Shown: piece by piece, positions 15,590 through 24,535 of the stretch
Layout of the letters: each line of letters opens with the position of its first letter
Position numbering within the stretch: the stretch's first letter is position 1
Source of the DNA: JAABRU01 sp041390465
Lineage (GTDB): Bacteria; Desulfobacterota; Desulfobacteria; Desulfobacterales; Desulfococcaceae
DNA: 43,990 nt
Assembly (NCBI GenBank): GCA_041390465.1
Contig: JAWKPW010000045.1
Coordinates: 1 to 43,990 of the forward strand
Reading direction: 5' to 3'
Program-made: the position numbers and the translations under genes
The notes under the pieces: model-generated
The model's input: only the letters and a program-made list of their open reading frames with translations
Databases searched by the model: none
Told to the model about the DNA's origin: nothing

Positions 15590-16411
15590 TTACCATTTTG
15601 TGAATTCTCCGTGATGCCCTTTCAGAAGAAAGTTGACGCCGATAAATGTGAACAAAAGAACAGCAAAGCCGATGATGGACATAATTGCGGATTTGCGCCC
15701 CCGCCAGCCCACTGTGAGACGTTCATGCAGCAGCACGGCATAAAACACCCACAGAATGCCGGACCAGACTTCCTTCGGATCCCAGGTCCAGAATTTTCCC
15801 CATATCCATTTGGCATAGACAAATCCGCTGACCAGTCCCAGCGTCACCATCGTGAAACCGGTAATGATACAGGCATAACCGGTGCTGTCAAGCATTTCCA
15901 GAGACGGAAGCCGGGAGTAAAAAAAGCCGCGCTTTTTGCTCTTGATGGCATGTTCCTGCACAAGGTAAAGAATCCCCGCACCGCAGGCCAAAGCAAAGGA
16001 GGCATAACTGATCAGAATGGCCGTGACATGCAGAATGACCCAGAAACTCCTGAAAGTATTGTTTATCTGTTCTGGCTCCACAGGCAGCCGCGAGGAAAGG
16101 ATCATCAGAAACAAAACCAGAGGAGCGGCATAGATGCCCATGATTCTGAGCCGGAACTGTTGCTGAAAAAAAAGAAAAAAACCGCTTAATGCCCAGCCGC
16201 ACAGAGAAAGGGTCTGATGCAGGTTGTTTACCGGAAACACGCCGGATCGCACATATGCCCAGCCGATAAGCGCTGTATGACAGACAAAACCCGCTGTCAT
16301 CAGGCAATATCCGGCTTTGTGCAGCCATTCCTTCTGCTGAAAAAGATAGGCAAAATATCCCACTGTGCTCAGCAGATACAGAAACAGTATGCCAATAATC
16401 AGAAAATCCAT
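15590..16411 (-). CDS. ccsA: CcsA/HemX-type cytochrome c assembly membrane protein
   Basis: An integral membrane protein of about 273 residues with eight hydrophobic segments. The tryptophan-rich haem-handling motif WGKFWTWDPKEVWSG lies at about residues 205-219, and conserved His residues are present (CHTALIGW near 46, ILHVTAILISYA near 130). It belongs to the CcsA/CcsB/HemX group, which delivers haem in system II cytochrome c biogenesis or stabilises HemA. Gene order ccsA-hemA on one strand is the common hemX-hemA arrangement. ATG 16411 has AGGGA at good spacing; an upstream TTG at 16420 is less likely. No resB-like gene is adjacent. Confidence 0.9.
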   Translation of the reverse strand: MDFLIIGILFLYLLSTVGYFAYLFQQKEWLHKAGYCLMTAGFVCHTALIGWAYVRSGVFPVNNLHQTLSLCGWALSGFFLFFQQQFRLRIMGIYAAPLVLFLMILSSRLPVEPEQINNTFRSFWVILHVTAILISYASFALACGAGILYLVQEHAIKSKKRGFFYSRLPSLEMLDSTGYACIITGFTMVTLGLVSGFVYAKWIWGKFWTWDPKEVWSGILWVFYAVLLHERLTVGWRGRKSAIMSIIGFAVLLFTFIGVNFLLKGHHGEFTKW

Positions 16412-16471
16412 TTTTTGCAATCCCTGCCCATGCTGTCAATAAACCCTGCCGCCGGGCTGTTGCACAGCATA

Positions 16472-17539
16472 TTATCTGTTTTTCCCTTTTCCATGTTCCC
16501 TGTCTTTGTCCGTATCCCTGTGATGTCCGTGCCCGCCATCTTCCCGGCATGGCCCCAATGTATCACCATGCCCCAGATGTGCCTTGACCGCGGATGCGGA
16601 TACGGTGATGGTTTTTCCTTTGTGACAGATGCTTACTTTGCCTTTTTCATTACGGGAAGGATATTTTCTCTCTGTCTCATCATGCCGGGTCCAGGGACGG
16701 TCTGTGTCCATTTCCATCTTTACCCAGTCTTTGCCCGTGATTCTGACAGATTTCGGAACGCTTGCTCCTTTTTCCCATTTTCCGTCATGGAACCAGTGAT
16801 AGACTTTGCTGTCCTCGTCAAAATAGGTGCAGTCATCCGGATAATAGCGGAAATGATAGACCGGCGGATATTTCCGGCTGATTTCCTGATGCCGGGTGTA
16901 GGGACGATCCGTGTCAAAGATCAAAGGAATTCCTTCTTTTTCAGTGAGATGAAAGGATTTTGGCAGACGCGGGCCTGTTTTCCATTTGCCCTCTGACGGA
17001 TAATGCCAAACTTTGTTTCCTCTGTCAAAATATACCGCGGCGTTAGGATAATAGGTATAACGGTATTCGTGTTTTTTCACCCCCGGATATTTCTGGCTGA
17101 TTTCATGATGCCGGGTATAAGGCTTGTCTGTGTCAATCGTTATGGGGATTCCCTCATTTTTACGGATATGGAATGAATTCGGCAGATGGGGATCTGTTCT
17201 CCATTTTCCCTCCATTGGATAATGATACACCTTTCTGTCTGTATCATAATACACTCCGGCATTCGGATAATAGCGGTATGTAAATTCTCTCCCATGCCGG
17301 GTTTGAGGTTGCGGCGCCCTGTCCGCACAGGGGCCGAGTGTGTCGCCCTGATCCAGATGCGCTTTGAGGGCAGACCGGGATATCGTGATACTTTTTCCCT
17401 TGTGGCAGATGGTCACTTTGTCTTTTCCATGATGATCCTCATGGCGATCTGCTCCCTTGCTCTCTTTGTCCTTTGCCATTGCCGTGAGCGGTGCGGAAAT
17501 GAAAATAGCGCACAGCAGTATTATTGTCAATTTTTTCAT
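16472..17539 (-). CDS. Secreted three-repeat protein bracketed by two ICHKGK motifs
   Basis: No known function. A signal peptide is clear (residues 1-22, ending TAMA before KDKES). The mature part has a central array of three repeats of about 67 residues. Each runs YRYYPNAGVYYD, YHYPMEGKW, LPNSFHI, IDTDKPYTRHHEISQKYP or a close variant. The array is bracketed by two near-identical motifs of about 30 residues reading VTICHKGK, ALKAHLDQGDTLGPC at the start and VSICHKGK, AVKAHLGHGDTLGPC at the end. The tail is rich in His, Asp and Lys. The paired Cys and His suggest metal binding or disulfides, an inference only. GGAG upstream fixes the ATG at 17539 rather than the longer frame. It lies 60 bases upstream of ccsA and could share its transcript. 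Confidence 0.8.
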   Translation of the reverse strand: MKKLTIILLCAIFISAPLTAMAKDKESKGADRHEDHHGKDKVTICHKGKSITISRSALKAHLDQGDTLGPCADRAPQPQTRHGREFTYRYYPNAGVYYDTDRKVYHYPMEGKWRTDPHLPNSFHIRKNEGIPITIDTDKPYTRHHEISQKYPGVKKHEYRYTYYPNAAVYFDRGNKVWHYPSEGKWKTGPRLPKSFHLTEKEGIPLIFDTDRPYTRHQEISRKYPPVYHFRYYPDDCTYFDEDSKVYHWFHDGKWEKGASVPKSVRITGKDWVKMEMDTDRPWTRHDETERKYPSRNEKGKVSICHKGKTITVSASAVKAHLGHGDTLGPCREDGGHGHHRDTDKDREHGKGKNR

Positions 17540-17560
17540 ATGTTCTCCTTTCAGTAAAAG

Positions 17561-17615
17561 TGGAACAGGTTTCCAGTCTGTTCGTGATTCACAAACAGAC
17601 TGGAGGCCTGTTCCA
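17561..17615. repeat. 22-bp inverted repeat abutting the secreted repeat gene
   Basis: The arms at 17561-17582 and 17594-17615 match at 20 of 22 positions, with cores CCAGTCTGTT and AACAGACTGG, around an 11-base loop. The repeat begins about 20 bases upstream of the start codon at 17539, beside the ribosome binding site, so it would sit in the 5' UTR. The stretch 17616-17766 beyond it holds nothing recognisable. Confidence 0.75.
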
Positions 17616-17766
17616 TTTTTTGCAAAACGCTGCATTCTGTCCGAAAACCGCAGTCAGAGGAGCATGCTCTTGCGCGTTGCTTTCTTCTTTTAACATTTTT
17701 ATCAATCCTTTGTCCAGAACAGAACGGAAAAGTTTGCGGTGGGAATCCGGATCATGGCTTTTTTTC

Positions 17767-18444
17767 GGGTGTCCCACTTTCTGAACAAAGATACTGCCCG
17801 TTATGAGTCTGACACCGGGTCCAAAAAATCGTTATATCTTCAGACAGATATTTTATGACCTGGTATATTTTTATATAATTTTTCCGGGCAGCTTCAGATC
17901 TGATGCCGTCATGGTTTTTCCGGGCGTCTGAAAATTCTCATGCCGGATTCCGGGCTGGAGAGGACGTCTGCATTTTGCCAATCCTCTTTTTTTGAAATAC
18001 TGCATTGCCTGATCCCAATGCCCGTCAAAAAAACGGCATATTTTTCCAAGTCGTTTGTTTTCTGTTTCTCCGATCCGCCTTTTTAAATTTTCAGGTCTGA
18101 TTTCTGCCTGAAGTTCTGCATTTGAATGGTCAAAAATATTTGCGGTCTGTCTGATGGCAGACCGGAATTTTTTTATAAATCCTGCGTCTCTGTTCTCCAA
18201 ATGCTCAATCTGTTCTCTTTCTTCTTTCCCGATATTTGAAAGGTTTTTTCAGTGGAGACCGGCTCATTTTCCATAATTCTGATGCAAGATCAGTCAGTTC
18301 TGAATTTTTCTCCTTTTCACCGGCTGACTTTATCTCCCTTCTGTGTTCAGCAGGAGCTTTTCTCAGGTGTTTCCATATATTTTTCATGGAAATGATCCGC
18401 CTGAAATTCTGCTTCCGGAAACACCTCCCGGATGGCGGAGGTGA
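17767..18444 (-). mobile_element. Truncated copy (transposase 3' end) of the IS found at 31118-32609
   Basis: This fragment is nearly identical over about 680 bases to the left end of the IS at 31118. It starts with the terminal repeat GGGTGTCCCACTTTCTG (17767) and shares the transposase C-terminal reading frames on the minus strand. It loses similarity just after CGGATGGCGGAGGTGAA near 18444. Indels break the transposase into pieces at 18205-18459 and 17871-18200. It is a dead fragment. Confidence 0.85.
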
Positions 18445-18515
18445 ATATGGTTTGAGCAATTCGTGCAGATTCTTGTCATTCGTGGCTGATTTGAATTATA
18501 TTAAGTTGATTTGTC

Positions 18516-18673
18516 CAGCCCTTTCAAGGTGAGTCACAGGCCGGTCAGCGCAACTCCGCAATGTCCGGCGTTTTTTGCAGCAGGCCGTGACAGCCGCCGG
18601 CAGACAGCATCAGAAAAGGCTGTATGCAACAATCTGATCTTAAAGGCTTATTTTTCACACCTTGAAAGGGCTG
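18516..18673. mobile_element. 158-bp MITE-like element with 16-bp TIRs and 11-bp direct flanks
   Basis: The perfect terminal inverted repeats are CAGCCCTTTCAAGGTG (18516-18531) and CACCTTGAAAGGGCTG (18658-18673). The element is flanked on both sides by GTTGATTTGTC (18505-18515 and 18674-18684), which looks like an 11-bp target site duplication. The interior encodes no complete gene. Such a small element would need a transposase supplied elsewhere. Confidence 0.8.
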
Positions 18674-18731
18674 GTTGATTTGTCTTATTTTCTGAGTCGG
18701 GAAACTCCGGAAGCAGGATAACAGAAATGTT

Positions 18732-18975
18732 TTATGTAACGATATATATTGAAGCCATGAGTCTTCCCCGGATATGTGCGGAAAACAGAGCAAATTTTCC
18801 GTCCGGAGCGATAACATGCTGTGTTTTAAGCGTATGCGCTTTCTCTTTCTCTCTGTGGTGTTTTTTCTGACCTTTTTTCGAACGCTGAACCGGCTGCTCT
18901 GCCGCATCAGTTATGAGATATTCAGCATCTTCATGGGCAACCTCTCTCTTTTTCTCAATAAGGAAAAGGAACATA
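18732..18975 (-). pseudogene. IS5/ISL2-type transposase remnant
   Basis: The minus-strand frame reads EYLITDAAEQPVQRSKKGQ, then KHTLKTQ-like and VIAPDGK. This is the region around the first catalytic Asp of IS5-family DDE transposases (normally a DATE-type motif followed by paired Arg, Lys and a Lys-rich stretch). Only about 80 residues survive, and no N- or C-terminal domain is present. Terminal repeats were not identified. Confidence 0.6.
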
Positions 18976-19127
18976 AAAATTACCGGAAGGGCTTTTATAC
19001 AGCAGAAAAAATCTGCATCAACAGTATCAGACTGCATGTAATATACTGTTAATACAAAAATTGACTGCTGAATTCAAAAACATGACCCAACATTGCTTAA
19101 TACTGTAATAATTAATTTAACGATTAA

Positions 19128-19152
19128 CAATATTTAAATAATTTAAGTATTG
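19128..19152. promoter_or_regulatory. Probable MarR operator palindrome
   Basis: The 12-bp half sites CAATATTTAAAT (19128-19139) and ATTTAAGTATTG (19141-19152) pair at 11 of 12 positions around one A. The palindrome overlaps the -35 box of the marR promoter by three bases, the usual geometry for autorepression by a MarR dimer. Confidence 0.7.
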
Positions 19153-19178
19153 ACAATCAAAACTTATCCGAATACAAT
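19150..19178 (+). promoter_or_regulatory. Sigma70-type promoter of marR and downstream genes
   Basis: TTGACA (19150-19155), exactly 17 bp, and TACAAT (19173-19178) form a strong consensus-like promoter in an AT-rich region. The predicted start near 19185 leaves a very short leader before the ATG at 19197. Confidence 0.75.
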
Positions 19179-19196
19179 CTGAATGAGGTGACAGGA

Positions 19197-19682
19197 ATGC
19201 ATCTGGAAAATGAGACGGTAATCAAGGACATTGTGGAGACTGTGCGGAAGCTGTACCGGGCAGTGTATATGGATTCATCCAGGATGAGCAAAGGTTTCGG
19301 GCTGACAGGTCCCCAAAGCGGAGTAATGAGAACATTAGCCCAGTTCGGAGCCATGTCTTCTGCGGAACTGAGCCGGAGGCTGTTTGTAACTCCTTCCAAT
19401 ATGACCGGAATCATTGACCGTCTGGAAAAGAAAAAACTGGTGGAGCGGGTGCGCAAAACCGGGGATCGCCGGGTGGTACTGATTTCTCTTACGGAAGAAG
19501 GAGAACACATCAGCCGTTCATTACCGGATCCCATTGAAAAAAAGCTGATTAACGGTCTGGCAGATTTGGAACCGGAAAAAGTGCAGGACTTATTGAATGC
19601 CATGCAGCAGATTCTCAACCTGGTAGGCGCAGACAAAATGGAAGCCGTCCCGCTGGAGATCCGGATAAACGGAGAGGAGTAA
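19197..19682 (+). CDS. MarR family transcriptional regulator
   Basis: A winged helix-turn-helix repressor-type protein of about 161 residues. The recognition region reads SAELSRRLFVTPSNMTGIIDRLEKKKLVER (about residues 56-85), followed by the wing DRRVVLISLTEEG, typical of MarR. GAGGTG six bases before the ATG supports 19197; a GTG at 19188 is possible. It is the first gene of a run of transporter genes on the same strand and has a palindrome over its promoter, so it most likely controls itself and the peptide transporter genes that follow. Ligand unknown. Confidence 0.9.
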   Translation: MHLENETVIKDIVETVRKLYRAVYMDSSRMSKGFGLTGPQSGVMRTLAQFGAMSSAELSRRLFVTPSNMTGIIDRLEKKKLVERVRKTGDRRVVLISLTEEGEHISRSLPDPIEKKLINGLADLEPEKVQDLLNAMQQILNLVGADKMEAVPLEIRINGEE

Positions 19683-19812
19683 TGGGTAAGGAGTGATGGA
19701 TTTTTCCTGCTCCCATTTTGATATTGATATGTTTTTCCCGTTTCACAAGAAATGCTTCCTGTCAGATGAATACAGAAAGAGAATGCTTATTTACATCAAA
19801 CAGGAGGTAAAA

Positions 19813-21337
19813 ATGAAAAAAATCAGTTTATTATTTCTGACAATTCTGGTTTCGGCATTTTTTGTGCAAACGGCCTCTGCCGACCCCCGGGGAACCCTTC
19901 GGGTAGCTCTTTCCACCATGCCCAACGCCATTGATATGTGTGTGGGAGCAGAGCGGAATGCCCACAACGTCAGTTGGCAGATCTATAATTCTCTCACCTG
20001 GATTGATGACAACAGCAGGGTTGTCCCCGCCTTGGCAGAAAGCTGGACCGTGTCGGAAGATGCCAAAGTCTATACTTTCAAGCTGCGGAAAGATGTCAAA
20101 TTCCATAACGGAGAAGTGTTTAACGCTGATGCTGTGGTGTATTCCTGGAAACGGGGAAGCGGCGATAAAATGCAGTGGAAAGACAAATGGACGGCCGCCA
20201 AATCCGTGGAAAAAACGGATGACTATACCGTAAAAATTACAACAGAAAAACCCAGTCCCCTGCTGCTGAGAATTATTGCGGAATTCTGGGCGATGATCCC
20301 GCCGGAATACCATAAAAAAGTGGGGGAAAACGGATTTTTGAATCATCCTGTCGGAACCGGACCTTTCAAATTCAAAGAATGGAAAAAAGGTGATCGGATT
20401 ATTTTCGAGGCCAACCCGGATTACTGGGAAAAAGGACTGCCCAAAGTCAAAGAACTGATCTTCCGTCCCATTCCGGAATCCGCCACCCGTGTGGCGGCCA
20501 TCAAAACCGGCGAAGTGGATATTGTGGGCCGCCTGAGTTCTGAAGAAGCCGCGGGGCTGAAAGGAGCCGCAAATGTTAATGTCATAGACTACCCGGTGGA
20601 CCGCGTCTACTATATTACCTTTAACAACCTCACTTCCGGAAAAGGAAAACCCACCGAAAATCCCAAAGTCCGGCAGGCCATGAATTATGCCGTGGATGTG
20701 GATGCCATACTCGACGCCCTGTTTGACGGTCACGGACGACCTTCCACCGGTTATGTAACCCCCAAAAATCTGGGTTTTGACAAAGAGATCAAAGCCTTCG
20801 GTTATGATCCGGAAAAAGCGAAAAAACTGCTGGCAGAAGCCGGATATGCCGAGGGATTTGAAATCGGTTTTGCCTGCCCTTCAGGAGCCTATACCAATTT
20901 TGAGCAGGTCTGCGAGGCCATTCAGGGATATCTGAAAGACGTTGGAATCAAAAGCAACCTGCAGCTTATGGAATCCGGAAAATACTGGGATCTGGAAGCC
21001 AAAAAAGAACTGCCGCCGCTATTCGGGGACAGTTGGTCCGAACTGCTGGGAGAAGCCTATGGCCGACTGGTGGGTGCTTTGGGAGGAAAAAATGCCAGTT
21101 TCTCATCCTGGTCGGATCCGGAAATTGACAAGGCTGCTGGAAAAAATCAGCAGTACCGTGGATGATGATGCCCGTGCGCAGCTCTATGTGGAATTACAGC
21201 GGTACATGCAGAAAAATCCCCCCTTTATCTATCTCTATGAACCTGTAACCTTTGAAGCTGTCAATCCCAAGGTAAAGGATTACCGGCCGAGACCTGCGGA
21301 AAATTATTATCTGAAATATACTTCCATAGAATCCTGA
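19813..21337 (+). CDS. Peptide/nickel-type ABC transporter substrate-binding protein, frameshifted
   Basis: A family 5 extracellular solute-binding protein (DppA/OppA type). Signal peptide MKKISLLFLTILVSAFF ends near TASA. AESWTVSEDAKVYTFKLRKD, NADAVVYSW, GTGPFKF and RQAMNYAVDVDAIL are family landmarks. The frame breaks at 21131-21134: after PEIDK it runs into a stop at 21165. Deleting one G of the GG at 21132-21133 continues as LLEKISSTVDDDARAQLY to the stop at 21337, giving a normal 507-residue protein. AGGAGG before the ATG at 19813 fixes the start. The single-base change may be a sequencing error. It is the first gene of a five-gene ABC system. Confidence 0.88.
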
Positions 21338-21341
21338 GAAG

Positions 21342-21412
21342 GTCGGGTTAGGCCAAAGGCCGTAACCCGACACAATGCAGATTAATGTCGGGTTACGCTC
21401 CGCTAACCAGAC
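21342..21412. repeat. Double hairpin repeat after the binding-protein gene
   Basis: Two related hairpins follow each other: GTCGGGTTA with TAACCCGAC (21342-21371) and GTCGGGTTACG with GCTAACCAGAC (21387-21412). The unit lies between the substrate-binding-protein gene and the first permease gene. Hairpins at this place in ABC operons often stabilise the upstream mRNA, so that role is plausible here. Confidence 0.7.
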
Positions 21413-21442
21413 CTACTCCTTCATTCTGAATTCATAAGCATT

Positions 21443-22390
21443 ATGCAACGATACATCCTATCACGCGTTATACAGTCTGTCCTGATTCTCATCGGGGTGC
21501 TGTTTATAGTTTTTTTCATGCTTCGGATTACCGGAGATCCGGTGTCCCTGATGGTATCGCGCAGTGCCAGTCCGGAGCAGATCGAAGCCATGCGGGAGGA
21601 ACTGGGATTCAACCGGCCTTTGCCTGTACAGTTTCTGGATTTCATGACCGGAGCTGTGATCGGGGATTTCGGCATGTCACTCCGTCACCAGATGCCGGCT
21701 ATGGAACTGATTCTGGAAAGATTACCGGCCACGGTGGAACTGGCTACCACGGCTCTGTTCATTTCCCTGCTCATCGGTATCCCTTTGGGACTGCTGGGAG
21801 GTTCCAATCCGGGCAGCCTTTGGGACACTCTTTGCCGAGGGGCCGGACTTATCGGTCAAACCATTCCCAATTTCTGGCTGGCTCTGATTCTCATTGTCTT
21901 TTTTGCAGTAAAACTGGGATGGTTTCCTTCTTTCGGCCGGGATACCTGGACCTTTATGGGCATGACATTACCTACCCGTTCCGTAATTCTTCCGGCTTTT
22001 GCCTTGGGACTTTTCACCATGGGGCAGATTGTTCGTTTTACCCGTTCCGCTGTTCTGGAGATCAAAAATGAGGATTATGTCCGCACAGCCTACAGCAAGG
22101 GACTGGCGGATCATAAAATCTATATCCGCCATATTCTGCGGAATGCATCCATTCCCCTTATCAGTATCGTCGGGGTGCAGTTCGGTTATCTGCTCAGCGG
22201 TTCCATTTACATTGAAACCATTTTTTCCTGGCCGGGCCTTGGAAATCTGCTGGCCGAATCCATCGGAAACCGGGATTTTGCCCTGGTACAGGCCATTGCC
22301 TTTTTTACCAGTCTGGTCGTGGTTTTTCTGAACCTGCTCACGGATGTGGCCTATGGACTGGCCGATCCCAGAATCCGCTACGGAGATTAG
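21443..22390 (+). CDS. Peptide ABC transporter permease (DppB/OppB type)
   Basis: The 315-residue inner membrane permease has the DppB N-terminal signature helix (ILSRVIQSVLILIGVLFIVFF), an extracytoplasmic loop, and five more hydrophobic segments. The EAA-type cytoplasmic loop reads DYVRTAYSKGLADHKIYIRH near residues 210-230, and the C-terminus is ADPRIRYGD. It follows the binding-protein gene after a hairpin repeat, and its stop lies one base before the start of the second permease gene. The ribosome binding site is weak. Substrate specificity (peptide, nickel or other) cannot be read from the permease. Confidence 0.9.
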   Translation: MQRYILSRVIQSVLILIGVLFIVFFMLRITGDPVSLMVSRSASPEQIEAMREELGFNRPLPVQFLDFMTGAVIGDFGMSLRHQMPAMELILERLPATVELATTALFISLLIGIPLGLLGGSNPGSLWDTLCRGAGLIGQTIPNFWLALILIVFFAVKLGWFPSFGRDTWTFMGMTLPTRSVILPAFALGLFTMGQIVRFTRSAVLEIKNEDYVRTAYSKGLADHKIYIRHILRNASIPLISIVGVQFGYLLSGSIYIETIFSWPGLGNLLAESIGNRDFALVQAIAFFTSLVVVFLNLLTDVAYGLADPRIRYGD

Positions 22391-22391
22391 G

Positions 22392-23339
22392 ATGGAAGAA
22401 GCAACAGAACCCAATATCAATGGGAATTTAATCAGCGGGCAGGTTATTGACGAAGAAAGTGAGCGGGGACTGTGGAGCAGAATCCGCTATGTGGGCAAGC
22501 TGCTGGGAAGGGACAAGGCCGGAATGATCGGACTGATTATGTTTCTCACCGTAGTATTTTCCGCAGTTTTTGCCCCCTGGCTGTCGCCCCATGATCCGGT
22601 AAAACAGAACCTGCGTATGGCCAAAAAACCGCCGGTCTGGACGGAAAAAGGAACGGCTGCCCATCCCCTGGGAACGGATAATCTGGGACGGGACCTGCTC
22701 AGTCGGATTATCTACGGCAGCAGGGTTTCCCTTACGGTAGGCTTTTTCGGTGTGCTGATCGCGGGCACTTTCGGGATGATGATCGGCCTGATTTCCGGTT
22801 ATGCGGGCGGACGCACCGATGCGGTGATTATGGGCGGAGTGAATATGATCCTGGCCCTGCCTTATCTTGTTTTTGTTGTTTTTATTGCGGCTATTCTGGG
22901 GAAAAGTCTGCTGAATGTCATTCTCATTTTCGGTCTGACGGATATTCCCATCTTCGTCCGCATCACACGAGGGGAAGTGCTGCGTATCCGCGAATCCGGA
23001 TATGTGGAAGCGGCCATGAGCGTTGGAGCCACAAGGGGAAGAATTCTTTTCCGTCATATCATGCCCAATCTCATCGGGCCGCTCATTACCATTGCCACCT
23101 TTGAAATGTCGGCCATGATCTTCTATGAAGCCGGTCTCGGATTTCTCGGACTCAGTGTGCCGCCCAGCGTACCCAGTTGGGGAAATATGCTGGCCACCGG
23201 CCGGAAATACCTGACCATCTATCCCTGGATTGCCACCTATCCCGGACTGGCCATTGTGTTTACGGGACTGGGAATGAACCTCCTGGGCGACTGGCTGCGG
23301 GATGTTCTGGATCCGAGGATGAGAAGGATAAAGAAGTAG
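22392..23339 (+). CDS. Peptide ABC transporter permease (DppC/OppC type)
   Basis: A 315-residue partner permease. The N-terminal helix is at about residues 38-60. The HPLGTDNLGRDLLSRIIYGSR motif (about 90-110) is the DppC landmark, and an EAA loop ESGYVEAAMSVGATRGRILF lies near 200. The end is GDWLRDVLDPRM. I chose the ATG at 22392, directly after the dppB-type stop, over an upstream in-frame start at 22344 inside that gene. The stop overlaps the beginning of a 7-mer repeat array. Confidence 0.9.
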   Translation: MEEATEPNINGNLISGQVIDEESERGLWSRIRYVGKLLGRDKAGMIGLIMFLTVVFSAVFAPWLSPHDPVKQNLRMAKKPPVWTEKGTAAHPLGTDNLGRDLLSRIIYGSRVSLTVGFFGVLIAGTFGMMIGLISGYAGGRTDAVIMGGVNMILALPYLVFVVFIAAILGKSLLNVILIFGLTDIPIFVRITRGEVLRIRESGYVEAAMSVGATRGRILFRHIMPNLIGPLITIATFEMSAMIFYEAGLGFLGLSVPPSVPSWGNMLATGRKYLTIYPWIATYPGLAIVFTGLGMNLLGDWLRDVLDPRMRRIKK

Positions 23340-23420
23340 AATGCAGAAGTTGGAATGCAGAAGTCAGAATGCAGAAGTCAGAATGCAGAATTTGATTTTT
23401 TTATTCTGACTCCTGACTTC
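23338..23420. repeat. Heptamer repeat array between permease and ATPase genes
   Basis: Eight tandem 7-mers of the AGAATGC/AGAAGTC type run 23338-23393. They are followed by a T-rich spacer and inverted heptamers of the CTGACTC/CTGACTT type (23402-23420), so the transcript can form a hairpin. The same unit makes the larger array at 27161-27429. Confidence 0.85.
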
Positions 23421-23446
23421 TTTATTTTGAATACAGAAGGAAAACC

Positions 23447-24421
23447 ATGTCTCCCATACTTGAAGTTAAAGATCTGATTACCCGTTTTTATACCTTTGAC
23501 GGGGTGGTCTATGCCCTTAACGGGGTTTCTTTTGATCTGGCAAAAGGCGAAACCCTGGCCATTGTGGGCGAAAGCGGAAGCGGGAAAAGTGTGACCATGA
23601 TGTCCCTGCTGAATCTGCTGCCCATACCGCCTGCAAAGATTGAAGGGGGAACTGCTGTTTTCCAGGATGATGAGGGACCCATTGATCTCTTACAGACAAC
23701 AAAGTCTCAGCGCCAGCATATCCGAGGGGGAAAGATCGGTTATATTTTCCAGGATGCCCTGAGTGCACTGAACCCTGTAATGACTGTGGGACGCCAGATC
23801 AGCGAATCTCTGACAGAACATCTGGGATTGCCGAAGGAAGAAGCCCGGAAGCGGACGGTGGAACTGCTGGAAGATGTGGGGATTCCGGGAGCAAAACAGC
23901 GATACAGAAATTATCCCCACCAGTTTTCCGGCGGAATGCGGCAGCGGGTGATGATTGCGGTTGCCATTGCCTGCAATCCCAAAATCGTGATTGCGGATGA
24001 ACCCACCACAGCACTGGATGTAACTGTGCAGGCCCAGATCATGGAACTTACAAAGCGGATACAGAAAAAACGGGGCATAGCAGTCATCTGGATAACCCAT
24101 GATCTGGGGGTGGTGGCCGGGCTGGCCGACCGGGTGCTGGTTATGTATGCAGGCAGTGCCGTGGAAATCAGTCCCGTGGATGACCTTTATGAAAATCCGC
24201 AGCATCCGTATACCCAGGGACTGCTGGCAGCACTCCCCCGGCTGGGAGAAGAAAGCGGCAAACGTCTGGAAAGCATTGAAGGCGGTCCTCCGGATCTGCG
24301 GGAATCACCGAAACACTGTCAGTTTGCCTGGCGATGTTCCCATGTATTTAACCGCTGCTGGCAGGAAATTCCACCCTTAAAAGAAAGCGGACCGGGACAT
24401 TGGAGCAAGTGTTTTATTTGA
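23447..24421 (+). CDS. Peptide ABC transporter ATP-binding protein (DppD/OppD type)
   Basis: The 324-residue ABC ATPase has Walker A GESGSGKSV near residue 40, signature FSGGMRQRVMIAVAI near 160, Walker B IVIADEPTTALDV near 180 and the His switch ITHDLG near 213. The C-terminal oligopeptide-transporter segment HPYTQGLLAALPRL is followed by a Cys-containing tail (CQFAWRCSHVFNRCW) that in the family can bind an Fe-S cluster. It is followed by a 114-base gap (24422-24535) containing only short direct repeats (GTGTCAGGTG and CATTCAA types). Confidence 0.92.
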   Translation: MSPILEVKDLITRFYTFDGVVYALNGVSFDLAKGETLAIVGESGSGKSVTMMSLLNLLPIPPAKIEGGTAVFQDDEGPIDLLQTTKSQRQHIRGGKIGYIFQDALSALNPVMTVGRQISESLTEHLGLPKEEARKRTVELLEDVGIPGAKQRYRNYPHQFSGGMRQRVMIAVAIACNPKIVIADEPTTALDVTVQAQIMELTKRIQKKRGIAVIWITHDLGVVAGLADRVLVMYAGSAVEISPVDDLYENPQHPYTQGLLAALPRLGEESGKRLESIEGGPPDLRESPKHCQFAWRCSHVFNRCWQEIPPLKESGPGHWSKCFI

Positions 24422-24535
24422 GGTGTCAGGTGAAAAAGTGTCAGGTGTCAGGAGAAAGAATCTGCCGATTATGCCCGGTTACACTTATACGATATGAAGA
24501 TCATTTAACATTCAACATTCAACATTTATTAACCT

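Noticed and set aside
15450..15596. N-terminal extension of 49 residues on hemA
   Set aside because: The ATG at 15596 overlaps the ccsA stop, but the extra residues are unlike other glutamyl-tRNA reductases, which begin at the GLNHKTA region.
17589..17777. 62-codon minus-strand frame between the secreted repeat gene and the IS fragment
   Set aside because: It crosses the IS end and the inverted repeat and has no family resemblance or start signal.
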